The position numbers and the translations under genes were made by a program. DNA of 64,000 nt from Hyphomicrobiales bacterium (GTDB taxonomy: Bacteria; Pseudomonadota; Alphaproteobacteria; Rhizobiales; Rhizobiaceae): contig UBQX01000013.1 of NCBI GenBank assembly GCA_900467685.1, positions 93,415 through 157,414 on the forward strand. Reading direction: 5' to 3'. Positions within the stretch are counted from its first letter, which is position 1, and every line of letters begins with the position of its first letter. The notes under the pieces were generated by a model. The model was not told where the DNA came from, did not search any database, and saw nothing but the letters and a program-made list of their open reading frames with translations. Of this stretch, positions 1 to 8,798 are shown one piece after another.

Positions 1-2
1 GG

Positions 3-926
3 CGCGCCGGCGCTTCCGGTCCTGGCTTTCTGATTCACACAGACCTCGTCGCCACCTACATTCTGAGCTTCGGCTCGGAGGAGCAGAAGAAGAAATTCCT
101 GCCCAAGATGGTCAGCGGCGAATGGATCGGCTCGCTTGGCATGACCGAACCGCATGCGGGCTCCGACCTGAAGGCGATCAAGACCCGCGCCGTGCGCGAT
201 GGCAACGAGTTCGTCGTCAACGGCCAGAAGGTTTTCATTTCCAACGGCCAGCTCTGTGACGTGCTCGTGCTGGCAACGAAGACCGATAGCGACGCGGGCG
301 CCAAGGGCATTACACTCTTTCTCGTCGAAGGCGACCGGCCCGGCTTCATTCGCGGCAAGAATCTCGAAAAGCTCGGCATGCATGCGCAGGATACGTCCGA
401 ACTCTTTTTCGACAATCTCCGCCTGCCGCCCGAAAACATGCTCGGCGAGGAAGGTCAGGGCTTTTCGCTCATGATGACAAAGCTGGCGCAGGAGCGTCTT
501 GCCCAGGCGATCCGCTCGGCGACCGTGGTCGAGACGCTGATCGAATGGACGGCCGACTACACCATGCAGCGCCAGGCTTTCGGCAAATCCATTTTCGATC
601 AGCAGAACACGCAGTTCAAGCTCGCCGAACTGAAGACACAGGCCACAGCGGCACGCGTCTTTACAGACAAGTGCATCGAGTTGTTCATGCAGGGCAAGCT
701 CGACGCGGTCGATGCGGCAATGGCCAAGATGCTGACCACGGAGCTTCACTGCAAGACGGCCGATGAGTGCCTGCAGTTCTTCGGCGGTTGGGGCTATATG
801 TGGGAATATCCCATCGCCCGGGCATATGCGGACGCCCGCATCACCAAGATCGCAGGCGGTTCGATCGAGATCATGAAGCTTATCATCGCCCGTCGGATCG
901 CCGATGAAGCGCGCAACCACTCCTGA
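3..926 (+). CDS. acyl-CoA dehydrogenase, 5'-truncated by window edge
   Basis: The frame is open from base 3 with no start in the window, so the N-terminal helical domain is missing. The visible part has the acyl-CoA dehydrogenase middle-domain motif MTEPHAGSDL, then the C-terminal helical domain with QAFGKSIFDQQNTQFKLAEL and an end resembling GGSxEIMK. The enzyme family oxidises acyl-CoA to 2-enoyl-CoA using FAD and passes electrons to ETF. The position often holding the catalytic Glu before the GT/GS motif is Gly, as in long-chain and isovaleryl-type members whose base lies on another helix. Substrate is unknown. A clear hairpin terminator follows, so this ends a plus-strand unit. Confidence 0.9.
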   Translation, partial: RAGASGPGFLIHTDLVATYILSFGSEEQKKKFLPKMVSGEWIGSLGMTEPHAGSDLKAIKTRAVRDGNEFVVNGQKVFISNGQLCDVLVLATKTDSDAGAKGITLFLVEGDRPGFIRGKNLEKLGMHAQDTSELFFDNLRLPPENMLGEEGQGFSLMMTKLAQERLAQAIRSATVVETLIEWTADYTMQRQAFGKSIFDQQNTQFKLAELKTQATAARVFTDKCIELFMQGKLDAVDAAMAKMLTTELHCKTADECLQFFGGWGYMWEYPIARAYADARITKIAGGSIEIMKLIIARRIADEARNHS

Positions 927-944
927 CGTCTCCTCCCAGACGCA

Positions 945-976
945 CCGGCGACGCTTCTTGCGTCGTCGGTTTTTTC
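945..976 (+). terminator. rho-independent terminator
   Basis: An inverted repeat of about 10 bp (CCGGCGACGC / GCGTCGTCGG, one mismatch) with a 5-base loop is followed directly by six T residues, 19 bases after the acyl-CoA dehydrogenase stop. Confidence 0.85.
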
Positions 977-1004
977 TTCGCTTGTTGTTTGCTAGCGGCC
1001 TGTC

Positions 1005-1916
1005 ATGACGAATGACGCGACCGCGAAAGCCCAGACCAAGACAGATGCTCCAGGCCATGCTGAAACGCTCGCCGGCATCGCCTTGATGGCGACTGGTTTC
1101 TTTTTCTATTCCATGGCCGACATGCTGGCCAAACTGCTCTCCCAAAGCATCCACCCTGTCGAAATCGCCTGGGCGCGGCAAATCGGCTTGCTGACGGGTG
1201 CGCTGGTGCTCGTCGTCATTCACGGCGCGCCCTTTCTGCCCACGCGCCATCCAGCCTTGCAGATATCGCGCGGACTCACCGCAGTGGTTGCGTCTTCCTG
1301 CTTCGTTTTCGCAGTGGCACATGTCCCGCTTGCCGACGCGGTCTCGGTCACGTTCGTAGCACCGTTCATGGTCACGATCCTTGCGGCGCTGGTTCTGAAA
1401 GAGCCCGTCGGGCGCAGACGCTGGTCAGCCGTTGCCATTGGCTTTGCCGGAACGCTGATCGTCATCCGCCCGGGCGTCGGCGTGTTCCATCCCGCCATCT
1501 TGCTGGTGCTCATTTCAGCCCTGGCCTTCGCGGTACGCCAGATATTGTCGAGGATGCTGGGCGGCGAGGACAAGATCGCGACGACAGTTGCCTATACTGC
1601 CCTGACGTCGAGCGTGTTGCTGACGATCCCGCTTCCCTTTTTCTGGACCTGGCCGGCAAGCGTCCGAGAGGTCCTGCTTCTGATTGCCATGGCGGGGGCC
1701 TATGGTAGTGCGGAAATTGCCGTCATGGCCGCACTTGAACGCGCCCAGGCCGTCGTGCTTGCCCCATTGCAGTACTCGCTGATGATGTGGGGAACGCTAT
1801 GGGGATTCCTGGTTTTTGCACAGCTGCCCGATATCTGGACCGTCAGCGGCAGCCTGATCATCATCGGCTCCGGCGTCTTCGCTTTCTGCCGGGACACAAG
1901 ACGCGCACGACACTGA
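1005..1916 (+). CDS. EamA/DMT-family transporter
   Basis: The 303-residue protein is almost entirely hydrophobic and shows two EamA repeats (about residues 20-155 and 165-298), which would give ten membrane helices. The second repeat begins with the usual small-residue, Pro/Gly-rich pattern. DMT proteins move metabolites across the inner membrane, but the substrate cannot be read from sequence. It stands alone after a terminator, separate from the catabolic operons. No strong ribosome-binding site is seen before this ATG; a start a few codons further in is possible. Confidence 0.85.
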   Translation: MTNDATAKAQTKTDAPGHAETLAGIALMATGFFFYSMADMLAKLLSQSIHPVEIAWARQIGLLTGALVLVVIHGAPFLPTRHPALQISRGLTAVVASSCFVFAVAHVPLADAVSVTFVAPFMVTILAALVLKEPVGRRRWSAVAIGFAGTLIVIRPGVGVFHPAILLVLISALAFAVRQILSRMLGGEDKIATTVAYTALTSSVLLTIPLPFFWTWPASVREVLLLIAMAGAYGSAEIAVMAALERAQAVVLAPLQYSLMMWGTLWGFLVFAQLPDIWTVSGSLIIIGSGVFAFCRDTRRARH

Positions 1917-2078
1917 TTAAGGTCGCGTCTCTGAGGGGTCAGACTTTCCACGCCATCACATGCGTTCCAGTCACCGGTCCCTGCAATCATGCAGACGACC
2001 GTGACATCGCCACGGCCGCACTTCCTTTTGAAGATATCCGGACCACGCCGGTTGGACCTGCCCGTCTTGGCGGGCCTA

Positions 2079-3011
2079 TCAGAACCCGACCTGATCGGCT
2101 CCCTTCAGCCCCAGCATTTCGCGGGCCTCGTCAGGTGTCGCCGGCTCCAGTGAAAGCTCCTTGAGGATGCGCACGATCTTGGCCACCTGTTCAGCATTGG
2201 ATTTCGCCAGTTCGCCCTTGGAAATGTATATCGAATCTTCAAGCCCAACGCGGACATGGCCGCCCTTGAGCGCGTTGATTGTTGCAAAGGGCATCTGGTG
2301 GCGACCTGCGCCAAGGCAGGAGAAATAGTAGTCTTCCCCGAAAAGCCGGTCGGCGGTGTCGCGCATATGCAGGAGATGCTCCATCTCGGGCGCTATTCCG
2401 CCCAGAATGCCGAAAACGCCCTGAATGAAGAAAGGCGCCTTGATCAGACCCCGGTCGGCGAAATGGGCGAGATTGTAGAGATGCCCGATGTCATAGCACT
2501 CGAACTCGAAACGTGTGCCGTTGGCAGAAAGCTCGGTGATGCCCCGTTCGATTTGCTTGAATGTATTGGAAAGGATGAAATCCTTCGTCATTTCCAGATA
2601 TGGCTTTTCCCAGGGCTCCTTGAATTCCGCAATCTTTTCGGCCGCCATCGAGATGTTGAAGTTCAGGCTACCCATGTTCATGGACGCAACTTCGGGCTTT
2701 GCCCACAAGGCTGCCGCAAGCCGCTGGTCGAGCGTCATTCCCAAGCCGCCGCCAGTCGTGATGTTCACCACGGCGTTGCAGCTTTGTTTGATCCTCGGCA
2801 GAAAAAGCTTGTAATGCTCCGGATCCTGGCTTGGCGACCCGTCCTTGGGGTTGCGCGCGTGCAAATGCAGGATCGCCGCCCCTGCTTCCGCGGCCGCGAT
2901 GGCGTCGCTTGCGATCTGATCCGCTGTCAGAGGGAGATATGGCGACATGGTCGGCGTGTGAATGGATCCGGTGACGGCGCAGCTAACGATGACCTTTTTC
3001 GACTTGCGCAT
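2079..3011 (-). CDS. beta-keto acid cleavage enzyme (BKACE, DUF849)
   Basis: The start is the ATG at 3011, preceded by GGAGGAG; upstream in-frame codons belong to the promoter. The 310-residue TIM-barrel protein opens with VIVSCAVTGSIHTP and has the zinc-binding HLH pair (His49 and His51) in ILHLHAR, both hallmarks of BKACE. Known members condense a beta-keto acid with acetyl-CoA to give acetoacetate and a new acyl-CoA. It is divergent from the marR gene and shares an operator-rich intergenic region. A close paralogue of the same length lies at 49713-50645, with the motifs at the same residue numbers. The substrate is inferred to be a beta-keto acid of the local pathway. Confidence 0.88.
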   Translation of the reverse strand: MRKSKKVIVSCAVTGSIHTPTMSPYLPLTADQIASDAIAAAEAGAAILHLHARNPKDGSPSQDPEHYKLFLPRIKQSCNAVVNITTGGGLGMTLDQRLAAALWAKPEVASMNMGSLNFNISMAAEKIAEFKEPWEKPYLEMTKDFILSNTFKQIERGITELSANGTRFEFECYDIGHLYNLAHFADRGLIKAPFFIQGVFGILGGIAPEMEHLLHMRDTADRLFGEDYYFSCLGAGRHQMPFATINALKGGHVRVGLEDSIYISKGELAKSNAEQVAKIVRILKELSLEPATPDEAREMLGLKGADQVGF

Positions 3012-3043
3012 AGGGCTCCTCCGTGAGCGGTATATTATGATTT

Positions 3044-3067
3044 GTAACGTACCGTACGTATACGTAC
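3044..3067. promoter_or_regulatory. overlapping operator-like dyads between BKACE and marR
   Basis: GTAACGTACCGTAC (3044-3057) has the form GTAnnGTACnnTAC, and GTACGTATACGTAC (3054-3067) is a perfect 14-bp palindrome overlapping it. The spacing resembles the GTAnnCTWGnnTAC dyad found before other genes of this block, so this is the likely autoregulatory site of the divergent marR gene. Confidence 0.6.
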
Positions 3068-3235
3068 CTTTTTTGTAAAGCCAAAAAATCTTCAGGCGGA
3101 TTGAGGAATCGCACAACAAAGTATGTGCAATCCGCAAACGAAACCACAAGCGTACATTGATCAAAGCTAAAAATATGATAGCTAACAAAGTCGAAATCTT
3201 ACTAGATTCCTCGTTGAGCAGAACTGGAGCGGCTT

Positions 3236-3769
3236 ATGAATGACACTAGATCTTGGGATCTGAGGCTCGGATATCTCATTCATGATGTATCGCGGTTGCG
3301 GCGTGTTTCATATGACCGCGAGCTTGCGCCGATGAGCATCACGCGTTCGCAGTGGTGGGTTCTTGCATTCGTTTCGCGCAATGACGGCCTCCCCCAGACG
3401 CAGCTCGCCAACGAACTTGACGTCGGCAAGGTGGCGTTGGGCTCGCTGATCGATCGGTTGCAGTCGGCCGGATTTGTCGAGCGGCTGGCGGACAAGAAGG
3501 ATCGGCGCGTGAAGCGCGTATTTCTCACCGAAAAGGCCCGCAAGCTCATCGAGAAAATCGGTCCCGTCAACGATCAGTTCAATGCCCGCATCCTGGAGGG
3601 GATCTCTCGGGAGGACCTGGAAACCACCTCTAGGACCCTTTTCGCGATGAAAACAAATCTCATCGCCCTTTTGGCAGAACGCGGCGTCGATCCGGACGAG
3701 GATGAGGAAGCGAATAAACGCGGGGGTGGCAAGACCGCCAGGGCATCGGGCCGCGTTTCGGTATTGTAA
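3236..3769 (+). CDS. MarR-family transcriptional regulator
   Basis: The 177-residue protein has a MarR winged-helix fold: helix-turn-helix at about residues 54-77 (TQLANELDVGKVALGSLIDR) and a charged wing at about 86-95 (DKKDRRVKRV). GGAG lies before the ATG. It is the only regulator in the first 32 kb and is divergent from the BKACE gene, with palindromes between. MarR dimers usually repress and release DNA on binding a small ligand; in aromatic pathways the ligand is often a CoA thioester. I infer it controls the recurring GTAnnCTWGnnTAC sites, but nothing in the sequence proves that link. The residues after about 160 are a low-complexity basic tail. Confidence 0.9.
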   Translation: MNDTRSWDLRLGYLIHDVSRLRRVSYDRELAPMSITRSQWWVLAFVSRNDGLPQTQLANELDVGKVALGSLIDRLQSAGFVERLADKKDRRVKRVFLTEKARKLIEKIGPVNDQFNARILEGISREDLETTSRTLFAMKTNLIALLAERGVDPDEDEEANKRGGGKTARASGRVSVL

Positions 3770-3776
3770 AATTTCT

Positions 3777-3794
3777 GTATACTAGCATATGATA
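3777..3794 (+). promoter_or_regulatory. putative regulon operator, site 1
   Basis: GTATACTAGCATATGATA fits GTAnnCTWGnnTAY; TATGAT in its right part is a plausible -10 hexamer about 60 bases before the start at 3851. Confidence 0.6.
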
Positions 3795-3850
3795 ATTCAG
3801 CACACGAATTAAGGAAGACGGTGCAACTCGTCTTTCGCTGGAGGAATCAT

Positions 3851-4996
3851 ATGCTGCCAAACCGCGCCATCTATGGTGAAGACCACGAACAGCTGCGCGA
3901 CAGTCTGCGTCGCTTCATCACCGAGGAAATCGCGCCGCATTTCGCGACCTGGGAGGCCGAGGGCATCGTTTCCCGCACGCTTTGGGACAAGCTGGGCGGG
4001 GCAGGCTTTCTCTGCCCCACTGTTCCGGAGGCCTATGGCGGCATTGAAAGCGACTTTCGGATGCACGCCGTTATTGCGGAGGAACTGGCTTATTCGGGCT
4101 ACATGGGTCCGGCAGCCGACGTTTCGGTCCATTCCGATGTTTGCCTGGGCTATCTCCTGCATCATGCCACGCCTGAACAGAAAGCGCGCTGGCTGCCCGG
4201 CATGGTGGACGGCTCGCTTGTCTGCGCGATCGCGATGACGGAACCCGGCACGGGTTCCGACTTGCAGGGCGTGCGCACCAAAGGCATGCGAGATGGAAAC
4301 GAGTGGGTCATAAACGGCGCAAAGACGTTCATTTCCAACGGTCAGCACGCCGATATGGTGATTGTTGTCACCCGAACCGGAGAGGGCCGCGGATCGGGCA
4401 ATATGACGCTGATCGTCGTGGAAGCCGACCGCGCGGGTTTTCGCCGCGGCCGCAATCTCGACAAACTCGGGCAAATCAGCGCGGACACATCAGAGCTTTT
4501 CTTCGACAATGTCAGAGTGCCGGTCGAAAACACGCTCGGCGGCGAAGGCCAGGCCATGGCGATCCTGATGAGCGAGCTGCCGCAGGAGCGCCTTATCATT
4601 GCCATCACATCGATCGGCGCCGCGCAGAAAGCATATGACATAACATGCGACTATGTTCGCGAACGTCAGGCATTCGGCAAGTCGATCGCAGACTTCCAGA
4701 ATACCCGCTACCGCCTCGCCGAACTCAAGACGGAACTGACGGTCGGCTGGGCTTTCGTTGACCAGTGCATCGCGCGGCATCTGAAGGGCGAGCTTTCAAC
4801 CTATGAAGCCTCGATGGCCAAGTTGTGGTGCACCGAAATGCAGGGGCGCGTCGTCGATGCCTGCGTTCAGATGCATGGCGGCTACGGCTTCATGCGCGAG
4901 TTTGAAATCTGCAGGCTCTATGCCGATGCCCGAGTCCAGCGCATCTATGGCGGCACTTCGGAAATCATGAAGGAACTCATATCGAGGAACCTGTGA
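3851..4996 (+). CDS. acyl-CoA dehydrogenase
   Basis: The start at 3851 is chosen because GGAGG lies 7 bases upstream; the frame is open earlier but lacks a site. The 381-residue protein has all three acyl-CoA dehydrogenase domains: N-terminal helical (1-120), beta domain with AMTEPGTGSDL near 140, and C-terminal helical domain with QAFGKSIADFQNTRYRLAELK and YGGTSEIMKEL at the end. It introduces a 2,3-double bond into an acyl-CoA using FAD and ETF. Gly occupies the position before GTSEIM, so the catalytic Glu must be the helix-G type. It is similar in layout to the truncated enzyme at the left edge. Its stop overlaps the thioesterase start (TGATG), showing translational coupling. Confidence 0.9.
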   Translation: MLPNRAIYGEDHEQLRDSLRRFITEEIAPHFATWEAEGIVSRTLWDKLGGAGFLCPTVPEAYGGIESDFRMHAVIAEELAYSGYMGPAADVSVHSDVCLGYLLHHATPEQKARWLPGMVDGSLVCAIAMTEPGTGSDLQGVRTKGMRDGNEWVINGAKTFISNGQHADMVIVVTRTGEGRGSGNMTLIVVEADRAGFRRGRNLDKLGQISADTSELFFDNVRVPVENTLGGEGQAMAILMSELPQERLIIAITSIGAAQKAYDITCDYVRERQAFGKSIADFQNTRYRLAELKTELTVGWAFVDQCIARHLKGELSTYEASMAKLWCTEMQGRVVDACVQMHGGYGFMREFEICRLYADARVQRIYGGTSEIMKELISRNL

Positions 4997-5502
4997 TGAG
5001 CGACTGCAGCCGTGTCGACCGTGTCGCAATGCTCGTTGCTAGCGACCTGCCGGACAACCCGCCGAAGGGCTTTGTCGAACTCCCGGCCGTTGGCCCGTTC
5101 GACAGCCTGATGGGCAAGCTTTACGGACGCCGGGAGAACGAGGACATGGTCATGGGATTTCGTTGCTCGCCACGCCATATCAATGCCCACAACACCTGCC
5201 ACGGCGGCATGATTGCGAGCTTCGCCGATATGGTCGCCTATTCGATGCGCGTTCAGGCCGGCCTGCGCGAAACGTCAACCCCGACGGTCATGCTTTCCAT
5301 TGAATATCTGCGTCCGATCTCGCTTGGAGATTGGGTCGAAGGGCATTGCGAAGTCGTCAAGAAGGGAAAGCGCCTGCTCTTTTCACGTGTCACCGGAAAG
5401 GTCGATGGGGAAACGGTCTTCACCGCGACATCGATCAACGTTCCCGGCGCGAAAGATATACCGGGGCGCGAAGGGCTCGACCGCGTGATGGGCGATCAGT
5501 GA
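4996..5502 (+). CDS. PaaI/hotdog-fold acyl-CoA thioesterase
   Basis: This 168-residue protein has the PaaI-type hotdog motif HGGMIASFADMVAY followed by a conserved YLRPISLGDWVEGHCEVVKKGKR-type beta-sheet pattern (quoted in parts: YLRPISLGDWVEG, then EVVKKGKR). The family hydrolyses aryl- or acyl-CoA to free acid and CoA, often relieving CoA trapping in degradation pathways. The ATG at 4996 overlaps the preceding stop codon, so it is coupled to the acyl-CoA dehydrogenase. A GTG three bases earlier is an alternative start. Confidence 0.85.
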   Translation: MSDCSRVDRVAMLVASDLPDNPPKGFVELPAVGPFDSLMGKLYGRRENEDMVMGFRCSPRHINAHNTCHGGMIASFADMVAYSMRVQAGLRETSTPTVMLSIEYLRPISLGDWVEGHCEVVKKGKRLLFSRVTGKVDGETVFTATSINVPGAKDIPGREGLDRVMGDQ

Positions 5503-5548
5503 AAGCGGATGGAAGCGGCAGGGAGATGTCACTGCCGCTGCACCTCGT

Positions 5549-6895
5549 CTATGAGGAAAAGCCTGCCATTTTTCTGCAACGGGCCTCGCCATAGCGCTCG
5601 AGGAAGGTAAACGGACCACCGAGATAGCGCGGGAATCCTGCTAATTGCTGGCAGTGATAATCAACGAGTGCGAGGTCACTCGGATCAAAACTCCGAGCAG
5701 TGTCCGCCGCCGCCACCGCGCCAGATGCGAGGACCGCCATGGCCGCCGCCTCGACCGGCCCCTGCGGGGCTTCAAACCATTGCGGCTTGCGGTCGGCAAC
5801 CATCTGGGCGGCGGCTGCATCTCCTGGAGAACCTTCATCGAGGCCGGCAAATATCACGGCATCCTTGCCAAGTGCTCCAAGCATTGCGGCCTTTTGATCC
5901 ATGGCCGTCTTGACCGTTTTGGAGAACGCCTCAAGGCCTTCCGGCAGGGTTCCCTTGCGACGGCGCTTTTCATATTCCACGCGCCCCAGGAACATCACAG
6001 AAATCATGTTGCGTGGTTCAATGCGCTGAACAAGGTCCTTGAAGATATCGATCTCCTCGGCAACGCCCTCGTCCATGCCTTTCGGCAGACCGCGATCGAG
6101 GCAATCGAGGATCGCAAGTTCAGCCGGATAGTGACCGCCTGTTTTCTTGAGGAAAGCCTCACGCACCGGATCCGTGACCGCGTGCAGTTCCGCCACTGCG
6201 ATCGCCTGCCAGTTCGGCCGATCCCAGGGCTGGCGCGGGTCCGGGTTCGACCGTATCCAGGCTTCCGCGGCAGCAATCTCTTCACCGGCCGGGACAACAA
6301 TGTCCGCAGCCCCTTTCTCGAGGGCCTCTTGCGCGCCGAAACGAGCACCTTCGAGCAGGACACCAAGGGAGGCCTCGACACCCACCACGCGCGGCATTCG
6401 CTGCGTGCCGCCACCGCCTGGCAGCAGGCCGACAAGCGACTCGGGCAGGCCAATCTGGGTTTCCTTCGCATCCGTTAGGACCCTGTAGTGACACGCCAGC
6501 ATAAGCTCGCAGCCCCCACCCAGCGCCAGTCCGTTCACTGCGACCGCCACCGGCTTGCCGGCAGTCTCGAGCTTGCGGAACGCCCGCCCTATCGGCGAAA
6601 AGTGAGCGACCGTCATCGCATCACGTTCGACCTCCGGGGCGGCGATGATCATGTCATAAGCCGTCGACAACTCACTCAAGTCCGCGCCCGCACAAAAGGC
6701 TGTGTTCTTTCCCGAATATACGACCACACCGGAGACATCCGAAGCCTTGAGCCAGTCTGCAAAGGCCTCGATCTCGTGAATGGCCTTGTTGGTGAACACA
6801 TTCATGGAGCGGTCTGGCAGATCGAAAATCAGATGAATGATGCCGTCCCCTGCCTCCCTGATCTTGAAATTCGTCATTTCTGGCAAATCGTGCAT
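5549..6895 (-). CDS. FadB/FadJ-like crotonase protein lacking the NAD-binding domain
   Basis: The start is supported by GGGAGGTG 8 bases upstream. Residues about 1-200 form an enoyl-CoA hydratase domain with CAGADLSEL (oxyanion hole), ALGGGCELMLACHYR and a PESLVGLLPGGGGTQR segment, so both catalytic Glu residues are present. Residues about 250-330 match the linker of multifunctional FadB/FadJ. The next expected part, the 3-hydroxyacyl-CoA dehydrogenase Rossmann fold with GxGxxG, is absent. The tail (GFPRYLGGPFTFLERYG) resembles the C-terminal dehydrogenase domain of FadJ. At 448 residues it is far shorter than the usual 700 or more. It may hydrate an enoyl-CoA while dehydrogenation is done by another protein. 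Confidence 0.8.
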   Translation of the reverse strand: MHDLPEMTNFKIREAGDGIIHLIFDLPDRSMNVFTNKAIHEIEAFADWLKASDVSGVVVYSGKNTAFCAGADLSELSTAYDMIIAAPEVERDAMTVAHFSPIGRAFRKLETAGKPVAVAVNGLALGGGCELMLACHYRVLTDAKETQIGLPESLVGLLPGGGGTQRMPRVVGVEASLGVLLEGARFGAQEALEKGAADIVVPAGEEIAAAEAWIRSNPDPRQPWDRPNWQAIAVAELHAVTDPVREAFLKKTGGHYPAELAILDCLDRGLPKGMDEGVAEEIDIFKDLVQRIEPRNMISVMFLGRVEYEKRRRKGTLPEGLEAFSKTVKTAMDQKAAMLGALGKDAVIFAGLDEGSPGDAAAAQMVADRKPQWFEAPQGPVEAAAMAVLASGAVAAADTARSFDPSDLALVDYHCQQLAGFPRYLGGPFTFLERYGEARCRKMAGFSS

Positions 6896-6935
6896 GCGTC
6901 TTTCACCTCCCGCACAGCAATTTCGTTCGCAAGAT

Positions 6936-6953
6936 GATAGTATGCTTCCGCAT
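6936..6953 (-). promoter_or_regulatory. putative regulon operator, site 2 (weak)
   Basis: On the minus strand ATGCGGAAGCATACTATC matches the right half of the dyad (AGCATAC) and lies about 40 bases before the start of the FadJ-like gene. The left half is poor. Confidence 0.35.
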
Positions 6954-6988
6954 TAACGCAAGGGAAACGTCGCCGCCGACATATTTTC

Positions 6989-7006
6989 GTACTCTTGCGT
7001 ACAATA
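6989..7006 (+). promoter_or_regulatory. putative regulon operator, site 3
   Basis: GTACTCTTGCGTACAATA fits GTAnnCTWGnnTAC exactly; TACAAT is a good -10 hexamer 63 bases before the ATG at 7069. Confidence 0.65.
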
Positions 7007-7068
7007 CGTTAGACAATCATATCGGATTTGCGATAACCTGTCGGCGCAGACAAGGGAGGCCGGCAAGC

Positions 7069-7950
7069 ATGAGTCCGTTCAAGAACGATGTCCTCAAGGG
7101 CAAACGCATTCTCGTCACCGGAGGCGGTACGGGCCTCGGCAAGGAAATGTCCGTCGGCTTCGCGGTGCATGGCGCGCATGTAGCCATATGTGGGCGGCGT
7201 GAACAAGTCCTGGCGGATGCCTGTGCGGAAATCGCCGAGCGCTCTGGCGGTACTGCGGAATATCGTGTCGTCAACATTCGCGACGCCGAGGCCGTCGACG
7301 AGATGGTGGGCGATCTGTGGCGGGGCGGCCACCTGACCGGGCTGGTCAACAATGCCGGCGCGAATTTCATCGCTCCGACCGAAACAATCTCGCACCGCGC
7401 CTATGAGGCTGTCAGAGCAACCGTCATGGATGGAAGCTTTTACGCGACCCATTCCTGCGGCAAACGCTGGATCGCCGAAAAGGTCAGGGGAACGGTCATC
7501 TCCAACCTGGTGACCTGGGTCTGGTCCGGCTCCGCATATGTCGTGCCTTGCGCAATGGCCAAGACCGCCATTCATGCCATGACCATGTCCCTGGCCTCGG
7601 AATGGGGTCCGAAGGGCATCCGGCTCAACGCCGTGGCGCCCGGTCCTTTCCCGACCGAGAATGCGTGGGAGAAGCTCAATCCGATCCCCGGCTCATCGGT
7701 CGGCGCGACCCAATCCGACAAGGTGCCGATGCGCCGCTTCGGCGAAATGGACGAATTGCGCAATCTCCTTGTCTTTCTGATGCTCGACGAATGTGCCTAT
7801 GTAAACGGGGCGACAATACCGATCGACGGAGGGCATCGTCTCACGGCGCCGTCCACCTTTGCAGATCTTTCCGCAATGTCGGACCAGGATTGGGCCAATG
7901 CGCGCGACACTTTGCGCAAATCGGCCGACAAGGAGCGGCAGGGACGTTGA
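7069..7950 (+). CDS. 2,4-dienoyl-CoA reductase-like SDR
   Basis: The start at 7069 follows GGGAGG by about 10 bases. The 293-residue protein has the SDR cofactor motif TGGGTGLG near residue 20 and NNAG near 100. The usual YxxxK signature is absent: Cys stands where Tyr is expected in PCAMAK. That region (YVVPCAMAKTAIHAM, then SLASEWGPKGIRLNAVAPGP) and the late FADLSAMSDQDW segment match the mitochondrial DECR1 type, where a Tyr and Asn elsewhere with the Lys do catalysis. It probably reduces a 2,4-dienoyl-CoA with NADPH, but other enoyl reductions are possible. Its stop overlaps the next gene's TTG start. Confidence 0.8.
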   Translation: MSPFKNDVLKGKRILVTGGGTGLGKEMSVGFAVHGAHVAICGRREQVLADACAEIAERSGGTAEYRVVNIRDAEAVDEMVGDLWRGGHLTGLVNNAGANFIAPTETISHRAYEAVRATVMDGSFYATHSCGKRWIAEKVRGTVISNLVTWVWSGSAYVVPCAMAKTAIHAMTMSLASEWGPKGIRLNAVAPGPFPTENAWEKLNPIPGSSVGATQSDKVPMRRFGEMDELRNLLVFLMLDECAYVNGATIPIDGGHRLTAPSTFADLSAMSDQDWANARDTLRKSADKERQGR

Positions 7951-8729
7951 GCGAAGAAATCCAGCTCGATCTTGCCGACAATATCGCCACGCTGACCCTC
8001 AATCGACCGGACAAGCTCAACGCCCTGACCGACGCGATGGTGGATGGTTTTCTCGATCGTCTCGACGAGGTGGCGCGCTCGAAAGCCAATGTTCTCATCG
8101 TCACAGGCGCCGGGCGCGGCTTCTGCGCCGGTTTTGACCTGTCGCTTGCCGACAGTTCATCGGGCGATGACGAAACCGCATTCTGGATGGGACGGCAGGA
8201 GAAGTTTGCAAGTCTCGTGACGCGGCTGCAGGCGATCCCGCAGCCAACAATTGCCGCAGTCAACGGCGCGGCTGCCGGCGCGGGATTGGGGCTCGCTCTC
8301 GCCTGCGACACCCGCATCGGCTCGACGGATGCGCGCTTCAACAGCGCCTTTATCCGGGTCGGCATGTCGAGCTGCGATATTGGGGTCAGCTGGCTTCTGC
8401 CGCGTGCTATCGGCACCACCCGCGCTTTCGAGATGATGCTTACCGGGCGTATGGTCGAAGCCGAAGAGGCAGAACGCATTGGCTTGATTTTCCGGCGAAC
8501 CCAATCAGACGACCTGCTGGCTGAGGCGCGTTTGCTTGCTCAAGCCATTTCGCAGAACGGTCGCCTGGCAACCTGGATGACCAAGCGCGGAATGTGGGCC
8601 AATCTCGAGGCCGGAAGTCTTCGCGCTGCAATCGAGCTCGAAAACCGCACCCAGATCCTGATGCGCGGAACCGGCTCTCTTGCACGAAGTGCGGTGGAAA
8701 GAGGTTTTTCGAAACCGAAACATGAATGA
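7947..8729 (+). CDS. enoyl-CoA hydratase/isomerase family protein
   Basis: I take the TTG at 7947 as start: it overlaps the preceding stop (TTGA) and has AGGAG 11 bases upstream; the frame is open much further back within the SDR gene. The 260-residue crotonase has the oxyanion-hole loop GRGFCAGFDLSLAD and GAAAGAGLGLALACD. The first catalytic Glu position is not Glu, and the second loop reads IRVGMSSCDIGVSW, with Asp rather than Glu. This pattern is typical of isomerase-type (PaaG-like) or specialised members, not classical hydratases. It is co-transcribed with the DECR-like gene, consistent with double-bond rearrangement of dienoyl-CoA intermediates. Confidence 0.85.
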   Translation: MSEEIQLDLADNIATLTLNRPDKLNALTDAMVDGFLDRLDEVARSKANVLIVTGAGRGFCAGFDLSLADSSSGDDETAFWMGRQEKFASLVTRLQAIPQPTIAAVNGAAAGAGLGLALACDTRIGSTDARFNSAFIRVGMSSCDIGVSWLLPRAIGTTRAFEMMLTGRMVEAEEAERIGLIFRRTQSDDLLAEARLLAQAISQNGRLATWMTKRGMWANLEAGSLRAAIELENRTQILMRGTGSLARSAVERGFSKPKHE

Positions 8730-8798
8730 AGAGCAGGCTCGCTTTGTTACCTATTTTGAGACACAGGCCACATAGGGCCTGCGACAGGAGGAAAGCAC

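Noticed and set aside
7548..7946. N-terminal extension of the crotonase frame into the DECR-like gene
   Set aside because: The translation before 7947 has no crotonase similarity and overlaps a well-supported SDR; the TTG at 7947 has a ribosome site and homology starts there.
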